From: Primorskyibacter sedentarius
GTDB taxonomy: Bacteria; Pseudomonadota; Alphaproteobacteria; Rhodobacterales; Rhodobacteraceae
Direction of reading: 5' to 3'
DNA: 43,225 nucleotides
Assembly (NCBI RefSeq): GCF_004342065.1
Contig: NZ_SLZU01000026.1
Location: 1 to 43,225, forward strand
Positions 1 to 8,331 of this stretch are shown here, in pieces; within the stretch, counting starts at the first letter, position 1, and the number at the start of each line of letters is the position of its first letter. Both the position numbers and the translations under genes were made by a program. Below the pieces are notes generated by a model, which did no database searches, was not told where the DNA came from, and saw only the letters and a list, made by a program, of their open reading frames with translations.

Positions 1-91
1 CAGAGGAGGCCTTCTATGCAAACTTGAACGCGGTCGAAAAAGTAGCCTAATCATTGAACCAGAAACTCTCCGGTAAACCCGGGGCGGTTCA
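1..91 (+). mobile_element. 3' end of an IS3-family insertion sequence (partial)
   Basis: Positions 3-50 read in frame as EEAFYANLNAVEKVA followed by a stop. This resembles the C-terminus of an IS3-family OrfB transposase. The next 40 bases run to ...GGGGCGGTTCA, which fits the terminal inverted repeat of such an element, ending in CA at about 91. Immediately downstream the reading frame of a different transposase resumes mid-protein, so this IS probably inserted into it or recombined with it. Its other end lies outside the window. The family is judged from the C-terminus only. Confidence 0.5.
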
Positions 92-93
92 AT

Positions 94-474
94 CCCGGCC
101 TGGGAAAGACCATGGCCGACCACCAGCGCGTGATCCACAGCCAAAAAGAGTATGCCAACCCCGAAACCGGGGCCCATGTGAACACGGCCGAAGCGGTAAT
201 CTCCCAGGTGCAGCGCGCTTTGGTCGGCATTTACCACAACCTCGGACGAAGACACCTTCAGCGATACCTCGACGAGATCATCTGGCGGTGGAACCACCGT
301 GACCCTGTCCGGGAAGTGGTCAAGCAATGGACGACAAAGGCCGGTGTCGAAAGGGAAAAATCAACAATGATCTGGAAGCCGATCCCGGTGGTCGACCAGA
401 TGCGCGTCTTGCTTCAGGGTGCTGTCGGAAAGCAATTGCGGCGTTCGAAGGAGTATGGGCTATGCTGGCCTTGA
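94..474 (+). pseudogene. IS1595/ISXO2-type transposase, 5'-truncated
   Basis: The reading frame is open from about position 94, with the first ATG at 112. It contains HVNTAEAVISQVQRALVGIY followed by LDEIIWRWNHR, the C-terminal part of the ISXO2-like DDE transposase domain of IS1595-family elements, where an NTAE...RWNHR block surrounds the last catalytic region. The N-terminal half, including the zinc-ribbon and first catalytic Asp regions, is missing and is replaced by the end of the IS3 element at about 91. The protein ends normally at 474 after GAVGKQLRRS. It is almost certainly inactive. The remnant's outer end probably lies within the next 50-100 bases. Confidence 0.75.
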
Positions 475-619
475 TGCCAGCCCTATGCACTTGTGGTGCA
501 GATGAGCGTTTCAGAGATGTGAAGCAAAATGTCTGCTCCGAGCCCAAGTTGACCGACGCTATGCCTTGCTTCAAGGTTAATTTCAACGGAGAAGCAGCCA
601 ATACCAAAAAGGTTCCCCC

Positions 620-973
620 ATGAGGCATAAAACGATACTCACAAGCGTCTTGTTGTCAGCTGCGCTGCCCGTCTCAGCACAAGATGTACAATGGCAGTTG
701 GTCGATACCGGTGTCTTGTCCCACTCCTCTCACGGTGAGGGAATCGAGATGGGAATCCGACCAGATCCAGTTCCCAACGGATTGTTCGCCAATGACAACT
801 TGGGTCACCTCTTACTGGCGCTTTGCAATCACTATGCTCCATATGTAAAGCAACAAACGGGTATCGACGACCCAAACTTCATTGCGGTACGCATCGTTTC
901 AAGAGGTGCGGTAGGACGCTATGTTTTGGAAACCTACGCGATTTCTGATGGGCAATGTGGAGGAGTGCTGTAA
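620..973 (+). CDS. Small secreted protein, DUF6497-like
   Basis: A 117-residue protein with an apparent signal peptide: basic MRHK, then TILTSVLLSAALPVSA, with likely cleavage after A-Q-A-type residues near 20. The mature part ends in a block LCNHYAPYVKQQTGI...RYVLETYAISDGQC that reminds me of small periplasmic DUF6497 proteins of Rhodobacteraceae (conserved LC...Y.......TG and Y.I..G.C). The function of that family is unknown to me. No strong ribosome binding site is visible (AAGG about 9 bases upstream). It lies between a transposase fragment and a decayed gene, so it may be a survivor of a disrupted region. The family assignment is from memory of the pattern and is tentative. Confidence 0.55.
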   Translation: MRHKTILTSVLLSAALPVSAQDVQWQLVDTGVLSHSSHGEGIEMGIRPDPVPNGLFANDNLGHLLLALCNHYAPYVKQQTGIDDPNFIAVRIVSRGAVGRYVLETYAISDGQCGGVL

Positions 974-1189
974 ACTCGATTGCCATTGTAAAACGGCCAG
1001 TGGTGCAGGTTCCGCGAAAGTCGGCAGCGTCCGCATCAACGACTTTTAGAACAAGAGGGATGGGTGCTTATGCCACTGCTTTCTTTGGTGGATAAGCGGG
1101 TTTCCTTTCGGCGGATCGCGGCCGTCGTGGCAACCCCTATTCAATGTGGAATGGACGCCCTGACCCTATCGGAGTTTGAGGACATCACT

Positions 1190-1591
1190 GCTCGTTATTC
1201 CATCGGTCTGAACGAAGCGCATGGAGAGGACTCCTGGAAGACGCTCACACGCAGCTCCCTTGGGGCAAGGCATCAGATCCCCAGTGGGTGAAACATCTCA
1301 GGGTAATCCAGGGAGAGCGACTTTATCGCGGGTCCTTTCCCAGAGGCACACCGCTGAAGCAAGGCGATGTCGAGAGATCGAGCGCGAATATTCATATCAT
1401 GCCGGCAACGCCCCTTCAGGGAAAAGCTCAGCAGCGTGGGAAAGGGGGACGTTGTTCGCATGACCGGGTTTCTCGTGAACATCACCCGGCAAGACGGATA
1501 CGAATGGCTGACATCCCTCGTCCGAACCGACACAGGTCTTGGGGCCTGCGACATTATTCTGGTGGAAACTGTCGAAATCGAAGGCCGCTGA
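1190..1591 (+). pseudogene. Conserved hypothetical protein, broken by frameshifts
   Basis: Three pieces of one protein lie in alternating frames. Frame 2 (open from about 1064) reads ITARYSIGLNEAHGED. Frame 1 (about 1235-1410) reads LPWGKASDPQWVKHLRVIQ, continuing to VERSSANIHIMPAT. Frame 2 (1412-1591) resumes with PFREKLSSVGKGDVVRMTGF and ends with RTDTGLGACDIILVE. The order matches a family of small hypothetical proteins with a WG..SDP...SQ motif, a SANxHxIPA motif and a G-LV-I...DGY-W-SSL-R-DTG-GAC-E core. The second junction is explained by one extra C in the run CCCC at 1411-1414. The molecular function of the family is unknown to me. It could also be a sequencing error, but two shifts within 180 bases in an IS-rich area favour decay. 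Confidence 0.5.
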
Positions 1592-1723
1592 GGAAAACGA
1601 TCTGTGCATTATTGGCAAATCATGTTTTCCTGAGACATCGGGAAGCTCGAATACCAGGAACGACAGACAGATGTATTGCGGCAAGTTCAAAGGGTCACGT
1701 GCCCCAGGCACTGGAGGTGTCTG

Positions 1724-2251
1724 ATGGGACTTCTTTCCTGGCTTTTTGGCGCCCCTGAAGAAGCTGCGGCTGAATCAGAAGATCGAGGATCCATGCGGGC
1801 GGATCATGCCGTGAAACAACCCGTGCGGACATATGCCTCTCCCACCGCTCGCGTCCAGTGGGAGAGAGGAAGGTTCCCGATAAAAGCCGTTGGCGAGATC
1901 AATTACCAAGTGGCGCTTCTGGATATCACTGGAGGACCCAACCGAAACGGCTATCAGATGGAGATGGAGGCAGTTCTCCAGCGGGAATATGACAACCCAT
2001 ATGACGGGAATGCCGTTGTCGTCGAAATCAAAGGGCTGACGGTTGGATACCTGCCTCGCGATCAAGCTGCCAGAGTCTCTTCTCAAATGAAACGGGATGG
2101 CATTTCTGGCGCCAGATGCATTGCCAGACTTATCGGAGGCTGGCCCACCAAGAAAAATGTTGCCGGGCACTTTGGCGTGCGACTTGGCGTGCCGAAGCGC
2201 GGGTGGATAGATTTCGGACTGGGAAAGAGCGAACCTCAAGACGGGCAGTAA
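1724..2251 (+). CDS. HIRAN-domain protein
   Basis: A 175-residue protein. The start at 1724 is chosen because GGAGGT lies 6 bases upstream and the protein then begins MGLLSWLFGA; the frame is open further upstream without a better site. Residues of about 50-150 form a HIRAN-like domain: an FPIKAVGEINYQ strand, a central EYDNPYDGNAVVVEIKG block (the conserved NP.D.NAV), then VGYLPRD. HIRAN domains bind DNA 3' ends in eukaryotic HLTF/Rad5 and are found as stand-alone proteins in bacteria, often near phage or repair genes. No nuclease or helicase domain is attached here. The N-terminal 45 residues are low in recognisable features. Role in this organism: unknown, possibly DNA-end recognition. Confidence 0.7.
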   Translation: MGLLSWLFGAPEEAAAESEDRGSMRADHAVKQPVRTYASPTARVQWERGRFPIKAVGEINYQVALLDITGGPNRNGYQMEMEAVLQREYDNPYDGNAVVVEIKGLTVGYLPRDQAARVSSQMKRDGISGARCIARLIGGWPTKKNVAGHFGVRLGVPKRGWIDFGLGKSEPQDGQ

Positions 2252-2352
2252 CAACAGGCCCGGGAATCTCACAAGAAGCCCCGCAGCAGCCGACCTCCAA
2301 AGGTCGGACCACAATTCTTCATGGGGATCGTTCGAGCAGGGGCAGTTCTTGC

Positions 2353-2382
2353 CTGCGCCGGAGACATCGCGTCCCGGCGCAG
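2353..2382. other. Perfect 9-bp hairpin between convergent genes
   Basis: CTGCGCCGG (2353-2361) pairs with CCGGCGCAG (2374-2382) around a 12-base loop, between the end of the HIRAN gene (2251) and the end of the convergent depolymerase fragment (2393). The position suits a bidirectional terminator, but no T-run follows on either strand, so termination is unproven. Confidence 0.3.
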
Positions 2383-2392
2383 AGGCGTAGAA

Positions 2393-2668
2393 TCACAAGC
2401 CCGCGAGATAGCGCTCTGCATCAAGAGCTGCCTGGCAGCCCATGCCTGCAGATGTGATTGCCTGACGGTATCCTGGAGTATTCTGGCGACGCCGGTAGAG
2501 CACGACGATCTGGTTTGCCTCCGCCCATCTGTTGTAGCCCGTCAACCGGGCATAGTCCTCACCGATAACCTGTCGCCTCTGCTTGCAGCCGTGCAACGCG
2601 ATGTGCAAACGGCAGATTTCGCCCTCCGCGCAGTCAGCCGGAACGTAGACGAAAGCAATAGAGTCCAT
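2393..2668 (-). pseudogene. Fragment of an extracellular PHB-depolymerase-like esterase
   Basis: The fragment reads AFVYVPADCAEGEICRLHIA-LHGC, then GYNRWAEANQIVVLY. This block is characteristic of poly(3-hydroxybutyrate) depolymerase-like alpha/beta hydrolases (LHGC oxyanion region, then GYN.WA..N.IVVLYPQ). An in-frame stop lies just upstream of the ATG, so the N-terminal part with the signal peptide and catalytic Ser is absent. After VVLY the expected PQ...NP.GCW sequence is replaced by unrelated residues, suggesting a frameshift or deletion. At 91 residues it is far shorter than the usual 300 or more. No function is expected. Confidence 0.6.
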
Positions 2669-2909
2669 GTGTGACGATTAATTGGCGGGTTCAACGACAC
2701 CGAGTATGAGTTCGGAGCGGCGGTCGCGCTGAATGCCAACAGGACGGGACCAGGTTCAAGAGACCCGGCGGAGCTTCACCCGGAACGCGACTTCCGGCAG
2801 TCCCTTCTCCGTCGTCAGCGCCAACCGGTCAGATTAGGGTAATTGACAGGGGAAGGTTTCTGCCAAATCGCAACTGGGCTTTGTTGATTTGGGGCACCAA
2901 CTACTGCGA

Positions 2910-3647
2910 TCAATGGGTGAGCACTTTTTCCAGAAAGTCCCGAGTACGCGCATTCTGAGGGCTACCAAAGAACCCTTCAGGATCGCTTTCCTCGATGATC
3001 TCGCCCGCATCCATAAAGATCACGCGATCTGCGACTTTGCGGGCAAATCCCATTTCGTGAGTGACACAGACCATTGTCATGCCCTCTTGCGCAAGCGTCA
3101 CCATGACGTCGAGCACTTCGCCAATCATTTCCGGATCAAGCGCAGATGTCGGTTCATCGAACAGAAGGATCTCGGGCTTCATGCAAAGCGCACGTGCGAT
3201 CGCGACGCGCTGTTGTTGCCCACCGGACAGCTGACCGGGATACTTTTGCGCCTGGTTCGCGATCTGAACCTTTTCGAGATACCCCATCGCCGTGGCTTCG
3301 GCCTCGGCTTGCGGAACCTTGCGCGCCAGCATCGGGGCCAGTGTGCAGTTTTCCAAGATTGTCAGATGTGGAAACAGGTTGAAATGCTGAAAGCACATGC
3401 CGACTTCGCGGCGCATCACTTCGATATTCGGGGCGTCTGCATTGATCGGCTTTCCGTGGATCAGGATCTCACCGGATTGATGTTCCTCAAGCTGATTGAT
3501 CGTCCGGATCAGGGTCGACTTTCCTGAACCGGATGGTCCACAAAGCACGATCTTCTCGCCGCTCGCAACAGCGAGATTAATGTCCCTGAGCGCATGAAAG
3601 GTTCCATAGAACTTGTTGACGCTTTTCATCTCGACAGCAGCGGTCAT
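2910..3647 (-). CDS. aapP: Polar amino-acid ABC transporter ATPase (AapP/GlnQ type)
   Basis: A 245-residue ATPase of the polar amino-acid uptake family. Walker [10 protein letters not shown] is at 37-45, the signature LSGGQQQR at about 140, Walker [14 protein letters not shown] at about 161 and the switch His in VTHEMGF. The start at 3647 has AAGGAG 6 bases upstream. An ATG 15 bases earlier overlaps the ridA stop as ATGA but has no comparable site. It is the last gene of the minus-strand operon beginning at 11693. The matching binding protein and permeases are in a separate operon at 17320-20638, and no other ATPase of this type is present, so they most likely assemble together. It would energise uptake of an amino-acid-like substrate at the inner membrane. 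The symbol reflects the family, not proven substrate. Confidence 0.85.
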   Translation of the reverse strand: MTAAVEMKSVNKFYGTFHALRDINLAVASGEKIVLCGPSGSGKSTLIRTINQLEEHQSGEILIHGKPINADAPNIEVMRREVGMCFQHFNLFPHLTILENCTLAPMLARKVPQAEAEATAMGYLEKVQIANQAQKYPGQLSGGQQQRVAIARALCMKPEILLFDEPTSALDPEMIGEVLDVMVTLAQEGMTMVCVTHEMGFARKVADRVIFMDAGEIIEESDPEGFFGSPQNARTRDFLEKVLTH

Positions 3648-3658
3648 GGTGTTCTCCT

Positions 3659-4009
3659 TCATTCCGCCGGTTTCAAAGCAGCGGTGATGATGATTTCAAC
3701 TTTCAGTACATCACGGGCGAGTTTTGCTTCGCCGCACGCACGAGCCGGCGCGTGGCCTTCCGGCACCCAGCCATCCCAAACCGCGTTCATCTCGGCAAAA
3801 TTCCGCATATCCGAAAGCCAGATGATGGCTTGAAGGATATGTCCGCGATCCGAACCGGCCTCGGCCAAGAGCGCGTCGATCCGGCTGAGGCAATCCTTGG
3901 TTTGTTCGGTAACGGTATCCCCCGCGCCGACCTGGCCACATAGGTAGATTGTGCTATTGTGGATGACGATCTTGCTCATCCGCTCCGTGGTATGTTGGCG
4001 CTCGATCAT
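3659..4009 (-). CDS. ridA: RidA-family enamine/imine deaminase
   Basis: A 116-residue RidA (YjgF/YER057c/UK114) protein. RidA enzymes hydrolyse reactive enamines/imines such as 2-aminoacrylate released by PLP lyases or amino-acid oxidases. The sequence keeps the residues equivalent to E. coli Arg105 (Arg90, in PARACGEA) and Glu120 (Glu105, in LKVEIII), judged by hand alignment, so it is likely catalytic. The ATG overlaps the prpE stop (ATGA), and its own stop is followed 12 bases later by aapP, indicating tight translational coupling. In this operon it could detoxify imines made by the FAD oxidase (10419-11693) or aminoacrylate made by the MetC-like lyase (15421-16602). Confidence 0.85.
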   Translation of the reverse strand: MIERQHTTERMSKIVIHNSTIYLCGQVGAGDTVTEQTKDCLSRIDALLAEAGSDRGHILQAIIWLSDMRNFAEMNAVWDGWVPEGHAPARACGEAKLARDVLKVEIIITAALKPAE

Positions 4010-5919
4010 GTCATGGTTCCGATCAGACTACGGGCCGACAGCGCAGCGGTGATTTCGTCAAGAATATCCGGGTCATCGATGGCAGCAGGCATCTTGAAGG
4101 ACGCGCCATCCGCAATTTTCTGAACAGTTCCGCGCAGGACCTTGCCCGATCGCGTCTTGGGCAGGCGTTTGACCTCAAGGGCGTGTTTGAACGCCGCCAC
4201 GGCGCCGATCTTGGCGCGTACCAGCTGCACCAATTCGCGCTCCAGTTCGACCTCATCGCGGTCCGCGCCATCGTTGGTTACGAAAAGCCCCAAGGGCATC
4301 TGCCCCTTGAGCGGGTCCGCCTTGCCCACCACCGCGCATTCGGCGATGTCGGGATGCTGGGCGATGACCTCTTCCATCGCACCCGTCGACAGGCGGTGCC
4401 CGGCGACATTGATGATGTCATCGGTGCGCGCCATGATGAAAACATAGCCGTCCTCGTCGATAATTCCGGCATCCGACGTGGCATAGAACCCCGGATACTC
4501 CGTCATGTAAGAAGAGATGAACCGGTCGGGTGCGTTCCAGAGCGTCGGAAATCCCGAGGGCGGCAATGGCAGTTTGCACACGATGTTGCCCAGCGTTCCG
4601 GGGGACACCGCGTGGCCTTCGTCGTCCAGAACACGGATGTCGTAACCTGGCATCGGCTTCCCCGGAGAGCCCGGTTTGACCTCAAATGCCCCCAGCCCGA
4701 CCGGATTTCCTGACATCGGCCATCCCAGTTCGGTCTGCCACCAGTGGTCAATGACCGGACGGTCAAGTTTGTCTTGCAGCCATTCGACGGTCGCTGGGTC
4801 CGACCTTTCGCCCGCCAGAAACAGCGTGCGGAAATGGCTCAGGTCATACTCCGCGATCAGCGCGCCGGTGGGGTCAACTTTCTTGATGGCGCGAAAGGCG
4901 GTGGGTGCGCCGAACATCGCGGCAACCTTGTGATCCTGAAGAACCCGCCAGAACGCACCGGCGTCGGGCGTGCCCACGGGCTTGCCCTCGTACACAAGCG
5001 TGGTGGCACCGTGTAGCAGCGGGCCATAGCAGATGTAGGAATGCCCGACGACCCAACCGACATCCGAAGCGGCCCAGAACACCTCCCCCGGGGCAACACC
5101 GTAGTGATGTTCCATCGTCCATTTGAGGGCGGCCATATGCCCGCCATTGTCGCGCACCACGCCCTTGGGCTGGCCCGTCGTACCGGAGGTGTACAGGATA
5201 TAAAGCGGGTCGGTCGCGGCCACCGGCACACATTCGGTGCTTTCGCCCGCAGCGATGGCGGCCCCAACGGCAGACGCATAGTCGATATCGCGGGGTTCCG
5301 TCAGCGCGCAGGTGTGCGTCTCACGTTGCAGGATCACGCAATGCTCTGGCTTGTTTTGCGACAGGCTGATTGCCTCATCCAGCAGCGGTTTGTACGAAAT
5401 CACCCGCCCCGGCTCGATCCCGCAGGACGCCGAGATGACCACATGCGGCGCGGCATCGTCGATCCGCGTGGCAAGTTCCTGCGCCGCGAAGCCACCGAAC
5501 ACCACGGAATGCACCGCCCCCAACCGCGCGCAGGCCAGCATGGCGAAGATGGCCTCGGCAACCATCGGCATGTAGATCACCACGCGGTCGCCCTTCGTGA
5601 CGCCCAGCCCGCGCAAGACAGATGCCAGCGCGCCGACCTGTCTTTGCATTTCTGCATAGGTAAAGCTGGCTTGACTGCCCGTAACCGGGCTGTCGTAGAT
5701 CAGCGCCGTGCGGCTTCCGTGCCCTGCCTCGACATGGCGATCCACGCAGTTATAGCAGGTGTTGCATGTCGCGCCATCAAACCAGCGGCCATAGACACCG
5801 CTTTCTGGGTTGAAAACTGCGGTGGCAGGCGTGAACCAGTCGATCTGCTCGCCCGCCTTGGCCCAAAACGCCTCGGGATCATTTTGCCAGGCCTGATAGG
5901 TCTCTTCGTAACGCGACAT
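4006..5919 (-). CDS. prpE: Propionyl-CoA synthetase-like acyl-CoA ligase
   Basis: A 637-residue ANL-superfamily adenylate-forming ligase. The N-terminal ACAS domain is followed by the P-loop motif [10 protein letters not shown] at 244-253, the WWQTELGWP motif typical of PrpE/AcsA and the C-terminal catalytic Lys in [11 protein letters not shown]. Length and the [11 protein letters not shown] wording fit propionyl-CoA synthetase better than acetyl-CoA synthetase. The start at 5919 (MSRYEETYQ) is preferred over the upstream in-frame ATG at 6012, which lies inside the SDR gene. The enzyme activates a short acid with ATP and CoA. Given its place between an SDR and ridA, the physiological acid may be a breakdown product of the operon's substrate rather than propionate. 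It is high confidence for family and lower for substrate. Confidence 0.88.
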   Translation of the reverse strand: MSRYEETYQAWQNDPEAFWAKAGEQIDWFTPATAVFNPESGVYGRWFDGATCNTCYNCVDRHVEAGHGSRTALIYDSPVTGSQASFTYAEMQRQVGALASVLRGLGVTKGDRVVIYMPMVAEAIFAMLACARLGAVHSVVFGGFAAQELATRIDDAAPHVVISASCGIEPGRVISYKPLLDEAISLSQNKPEHCVILQRETHTCALTEPRDIDYASAVGAAIAAGESTECVPVAATDPLYILYTSGTTGQPKGVVRDNGGHMAALKWTMEHHYGVAPGEVFWAASDVGWVVGHSYICYGPLLHGATTLVYEGKPVGTPDAGAFWRVLQDHKVAAMFGAPTAFRAIKKVDPTGALIAEYDLSHFRTLFLAGERSDPATVEWLQDKLDRPVIDHWWQTELGWPMSGNPVGLGAFEVKPGSPGKPMPGYDIRVLDDEGHAVSPGTLGNIVCKLPLPPSGFPTLWNAPDRFISSYMTEYPGFYATSDAGIIDEDGYVFIMARTDDIINVAGHRLSTGAMEEVIAQHPDIAECAVVGKADPLKGQMPLGLFVTNDGADRDEVELERELVQLVRAKIGAVAAFKHALEVKRLPKTRSGKVLRGTVQKIADGASFKMPAAIDDPDILDEITAALSARSLIGTMT

Positions 5920-5930
5920 GTCCGGGGTTC

Positions 5931-6680
5931 CTAACAGGTGTAGTTCAGGCCAAGACGGCCACCATCGACATAAATCGTCTCGCCGGTGATATAGCTGGCC
6001 TTTTTCGAGCACAGGAAAGCGACGACATCACCGATTTCACGGGCGCTACCTGCGCGGCCCAATGGTGTTCGCGACATAGCGGTCTTGAACGCATCGGGGT
6101 TCGCATTGACGCCGGCCATCATCTCGGTATCGATCGATCCGGGACCTACTGCATTCACGCGGATGTTGTTCTTTGCCAGCGCCAGCGCCGCCACCTTTGT
6201 CAGCTGCATGACCCCGCCCTTAGAGGCGCAATAAGCCGGGATCGCCGGGATCGCGACCTGCGCGTTGATAGATGACATGTTGACGATGGCCCCTTGAATG
6301 CCATTTTCAACCATGACCCGCGCAGCCATTTGCGTGGCCGTGAAAACGCCCGTCAGGTTGATGTCGATCACCCGCTGAAACGCCTCCAGATCATAGGTCA
6401 GAAAATCACCCGGCATCGCCACGCCGGCATTGTTGACCAGCGCATGCAGCGGGCCGTGATCGGCGGCAATGGCGTCGAACATCGCTGTGATCTGATCCGT
6501 GTCGCCCATATCGCAAGCAAAGCCGACCAGGGCTCCCAGTTGCTTTGCAGCGGCTTTGACGCCCTCTGCGTTGATATCCGCCAGAATGACAGCATAGCCG
6601 TCTTCAGCCAAAGCTTCGGCGCAGGCATATCCGATGCCCTGGGCCGCACCGGTGATCAGTGCAATCGGTTTATCCGTCAT
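5931..6680 (-). CDS. NAD(P)-dependent short-chain dehydrogenase
   Basis: A 249-residue classical SDR. The cofactor motif TGAAQGIG is at 10-17, the Asp at the end of beta-2 (ILADIN) suggests NAD preference, NNAG is at 83-86, and the catalytic Ser (NMSS, about 136), Tyr150 and Lys154 (YCASK) are all present. AAGGATAAAAAG precedes the ATG, a good ribosome binding site. The gene starts 4 bases after hyuB stops. It resembles the 3-oxoacyl-ACP-reductase/sugar-alcohol dehydrogenase group, in which sequence does not define substrate. In this context it may oxidise or reduce a hydroxy/oxo intermediate between the hydantoinase step and acyl-CoA formation. Confidence 0.85.
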   Translation of the reverse strand: MTDKPIALITGAAQGIGYACAEALAEDGYAVILADINAEGVKAAAKQLGALVGFACDMGDTDQITAMFDAIAADHGPLHALVNNAGVAMPGDFLTYDLEAFQRVIDINLTGVFTATQMAARVMVENGIQGAIVNMSSINAQVAIPAIPAYCASKGGVMQLTKVAALALAKNNIRVNAVGPGSIDTEMMAGVNANPDAFKTAMSRTPLGRAGSAREIGDVVAFLCSKKASYITGETIYVDGGRLGLNYTC

Positions 6681-6684
6681 CTTT

Positions 6685-8331
6685 TTATCCTTCGAATCCG
6701 TAGTCTTGTTTGGCCTGTTCGGCCGTAATCTTGCCCGCGCGCAGGTCTTTTTCGATCAACGATCTATCGCGGTCTGCGGGTGCGCCATAACCACCGCCCC
6801 CCGGCAGGCTCAGCCGCAAACGTTGGCCGTTTTTCACCATTTGTCGCCCCTTGCTGCGCAGTTTGGTGCCATCGCTCAACTCGACCCGGCCCGCAGCACC
6901 GGCGCCACCACCGTCGCGCCCCAATGCCGGGTTTTCCACCCGGTCAAACATGGCGTTGAAAAAGAAATCATATCCATCGCGTGGCTCTATCTCGATGATC
7001 TGGCCCAATCCGCCACGATGTGCCCCTGCCCCGCCAGATCCGTCGCGCAGTTCCTTGCGCCACACAGTGATCGGCCCGACATGCTCGGTAGCCTCGACGC
7101 TCATGGTTGACACACCGGACGGGAATGCCGTTGCCGACAAGCCATCATGTGCGGGACGTCCGCCAGTGCCGCCAGAATTGAACATCAGCACTTCGGCATT
7201 GCGCAGACCGCTTTCCGGATCACTTGGCCGGGCCGATATCTGAATGTTCCACAGCGCGCTTGCCCCTTCGGCTGGCACGGTATCCGGCAGGGCCTGATGC
7301 AGCGCGCCCAGGACAACATCAGGCACAAGATGGCCCAATACGTGGCGCACGGACACCGGTGCGGGCCGACGCGCAGCAAGGATACAGCCCTCGGGTGCCG
7401 TGATCTCAAAAGGCTCCAGCGATCCGGTGTTGTTGGGCACCTCCGGCGCAATGGCACATTTCAAACCATAGCAGGCATAGGCGCGGGTGTAGACTTCGGG
7501 CACGTTGACGCCAAATCGGCTCATCCCCGAGGTGCCCGCGAAATCCGCCTTGATCCGGTCCCCCACCACATCCAGTTGCACCACCATCAGTACTGGCGCG
7601 TCGTAGCCATCGACCTGCATCTGGTGAGCAAAGCGGCCATCCGGGACGGCAGCAATTGCGGCATGGGTGGCTTTGCGGCTGGTTTCAATCACGAAATCGG
7701 ACAGCCCGTCCAGATCAGCAATCCCGAATTCACCCATCATCGTCTGCAAACGGCGGTCCCCGGCTGCGTTGCAGGCAGCCAGCGAATACATATCGCCCAC
7801 CACCTGATCAGGCTCGCGCACATTGGCGCGTACCATCCGGATCAGATCGCGGCCGACAACGCCACGTTCGGCGAATTTCATAATCGGGATCAAAAGCCCC
7901 TCTTCATATACCTCGTTCGCATCCGGACCAAAGCCGCGCCCGCCAATATCGACGACATGCGCCGTGCAGGCAAAAAAGCCGATATGTTTTCCGTCTCGGA
8001 AGGTCGGGGAAACGACCGTGATGTCGTGCAGATGGCCAGTGCCCAGCCAAGGGTCGTTGGTAATGAAAACATCGCCCTCGAAAATATTCTGCGCGCCAAT
8101 TTCACGGACGAAATGGGTTACACTTTCGGCCATGGCATTCACATGCCCCGGCGTACCAGTTACGGCCTGCGCCATCATCCGGCCCTGTCTGTCAAACAAG
8201 CCCGCCGACAAATCGCCCGCTTCGCGGACCGAGGTGGAAAAGGCGGTGCGGATCAACGTGGTCGCCTGCTCTTCGACAACCGCAATGAGGCGGTTCCACA
8301 TGATTTGGTAGTCGATATCGGTGGGGGTCAT
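6685..8331 (-). CDS. hyuB: Hydantoinase B / oxoprolinase-type subunit
   Basis: A 548-residue HyuB-family protein (PF02538 type), the partner of HyuA in ATP-dependent N-methylhydantoinase, 5-oxoprolinase and acetone-carboxylase-like enzymes. Recognisable blocks are TAFSTSVREAGDLSAGLFD, NDPWLGTGHLHD, GGRGFG and the C-terminal glycine-rich LSLPGGGGYGAP. The ATG at 8331 shares its A with the hyuA stop (TGATG) and has AAGGAG 8 bases upstream; a GTG one codon earlier is possible. The pair would open a cyclic amide or a related ring at the cost of ATP. A large open frame on the opposite strand here is a codon-bias shadow. Confidence 0.88.
   Translation of the reverse strand: MTPTDIDYQIMWNRLIAVVEEQATTLIRTAFSTSVREAGDLSAGLFDRQGRMMAQAVTGTPGHVNAMAESVTHFVREIGAQNIFEGDVFITNDPWLGTGHLHDITVVSPTFRDGKHIGFFACTAHVVDIGGRGFGPDANEVYEEGLLIPIMKFAERGVVGRDLIRMVRANVREPDQVVGDMYSLAACNAAGDRRLQTMMGEFGIADLDGLSDFVIETSRKATHAAIAAVPDGRFAHQMQVDGYDAPVLMVVQLDVVGDRIKADFAGTSGMSRFGVNVPEVYTRAYACYGLKCAIAPEVPNNTGSLEPFEITAPEGCILAARRPAPVSVRHVLGHLVPDVVLGALHQALPDTVPAEGASALWNIQISARPSDPESGLRNAEVLMFNSGGTGGRPAHDGLSATAFPSGVSTMSVEATEHVGPITVWRKELRDGSGGAGAHRGGLGQIIEIEPRDGYDFFFNAMFDRVENPALGRDGGGAGAAGRVELSDGTKLRSKGRQMVKNGQRLRLSLPGGGGYGAPADRDRSLIEKDLRAGKITAEQAKQDYGFEG

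Noticed and set aside
462-623. A 53-codon open frame with AAGGAG 8 bases upstream and an ATGA overlap with the secreted-protein gene at 620.
   Set aside because: The ribosome-binding-site-like bases are codons of the IS1595 transposase C-terminus, and the frame straddles the end of that IS. The peptide resembles nothing known, so I did not list it as a gene.
5041-5934. A plus-strand open frame of 297 codons.
   Set aside because: It is an antisense shadow of prpE, with Arg/His/Ala-rich composition and no domain.
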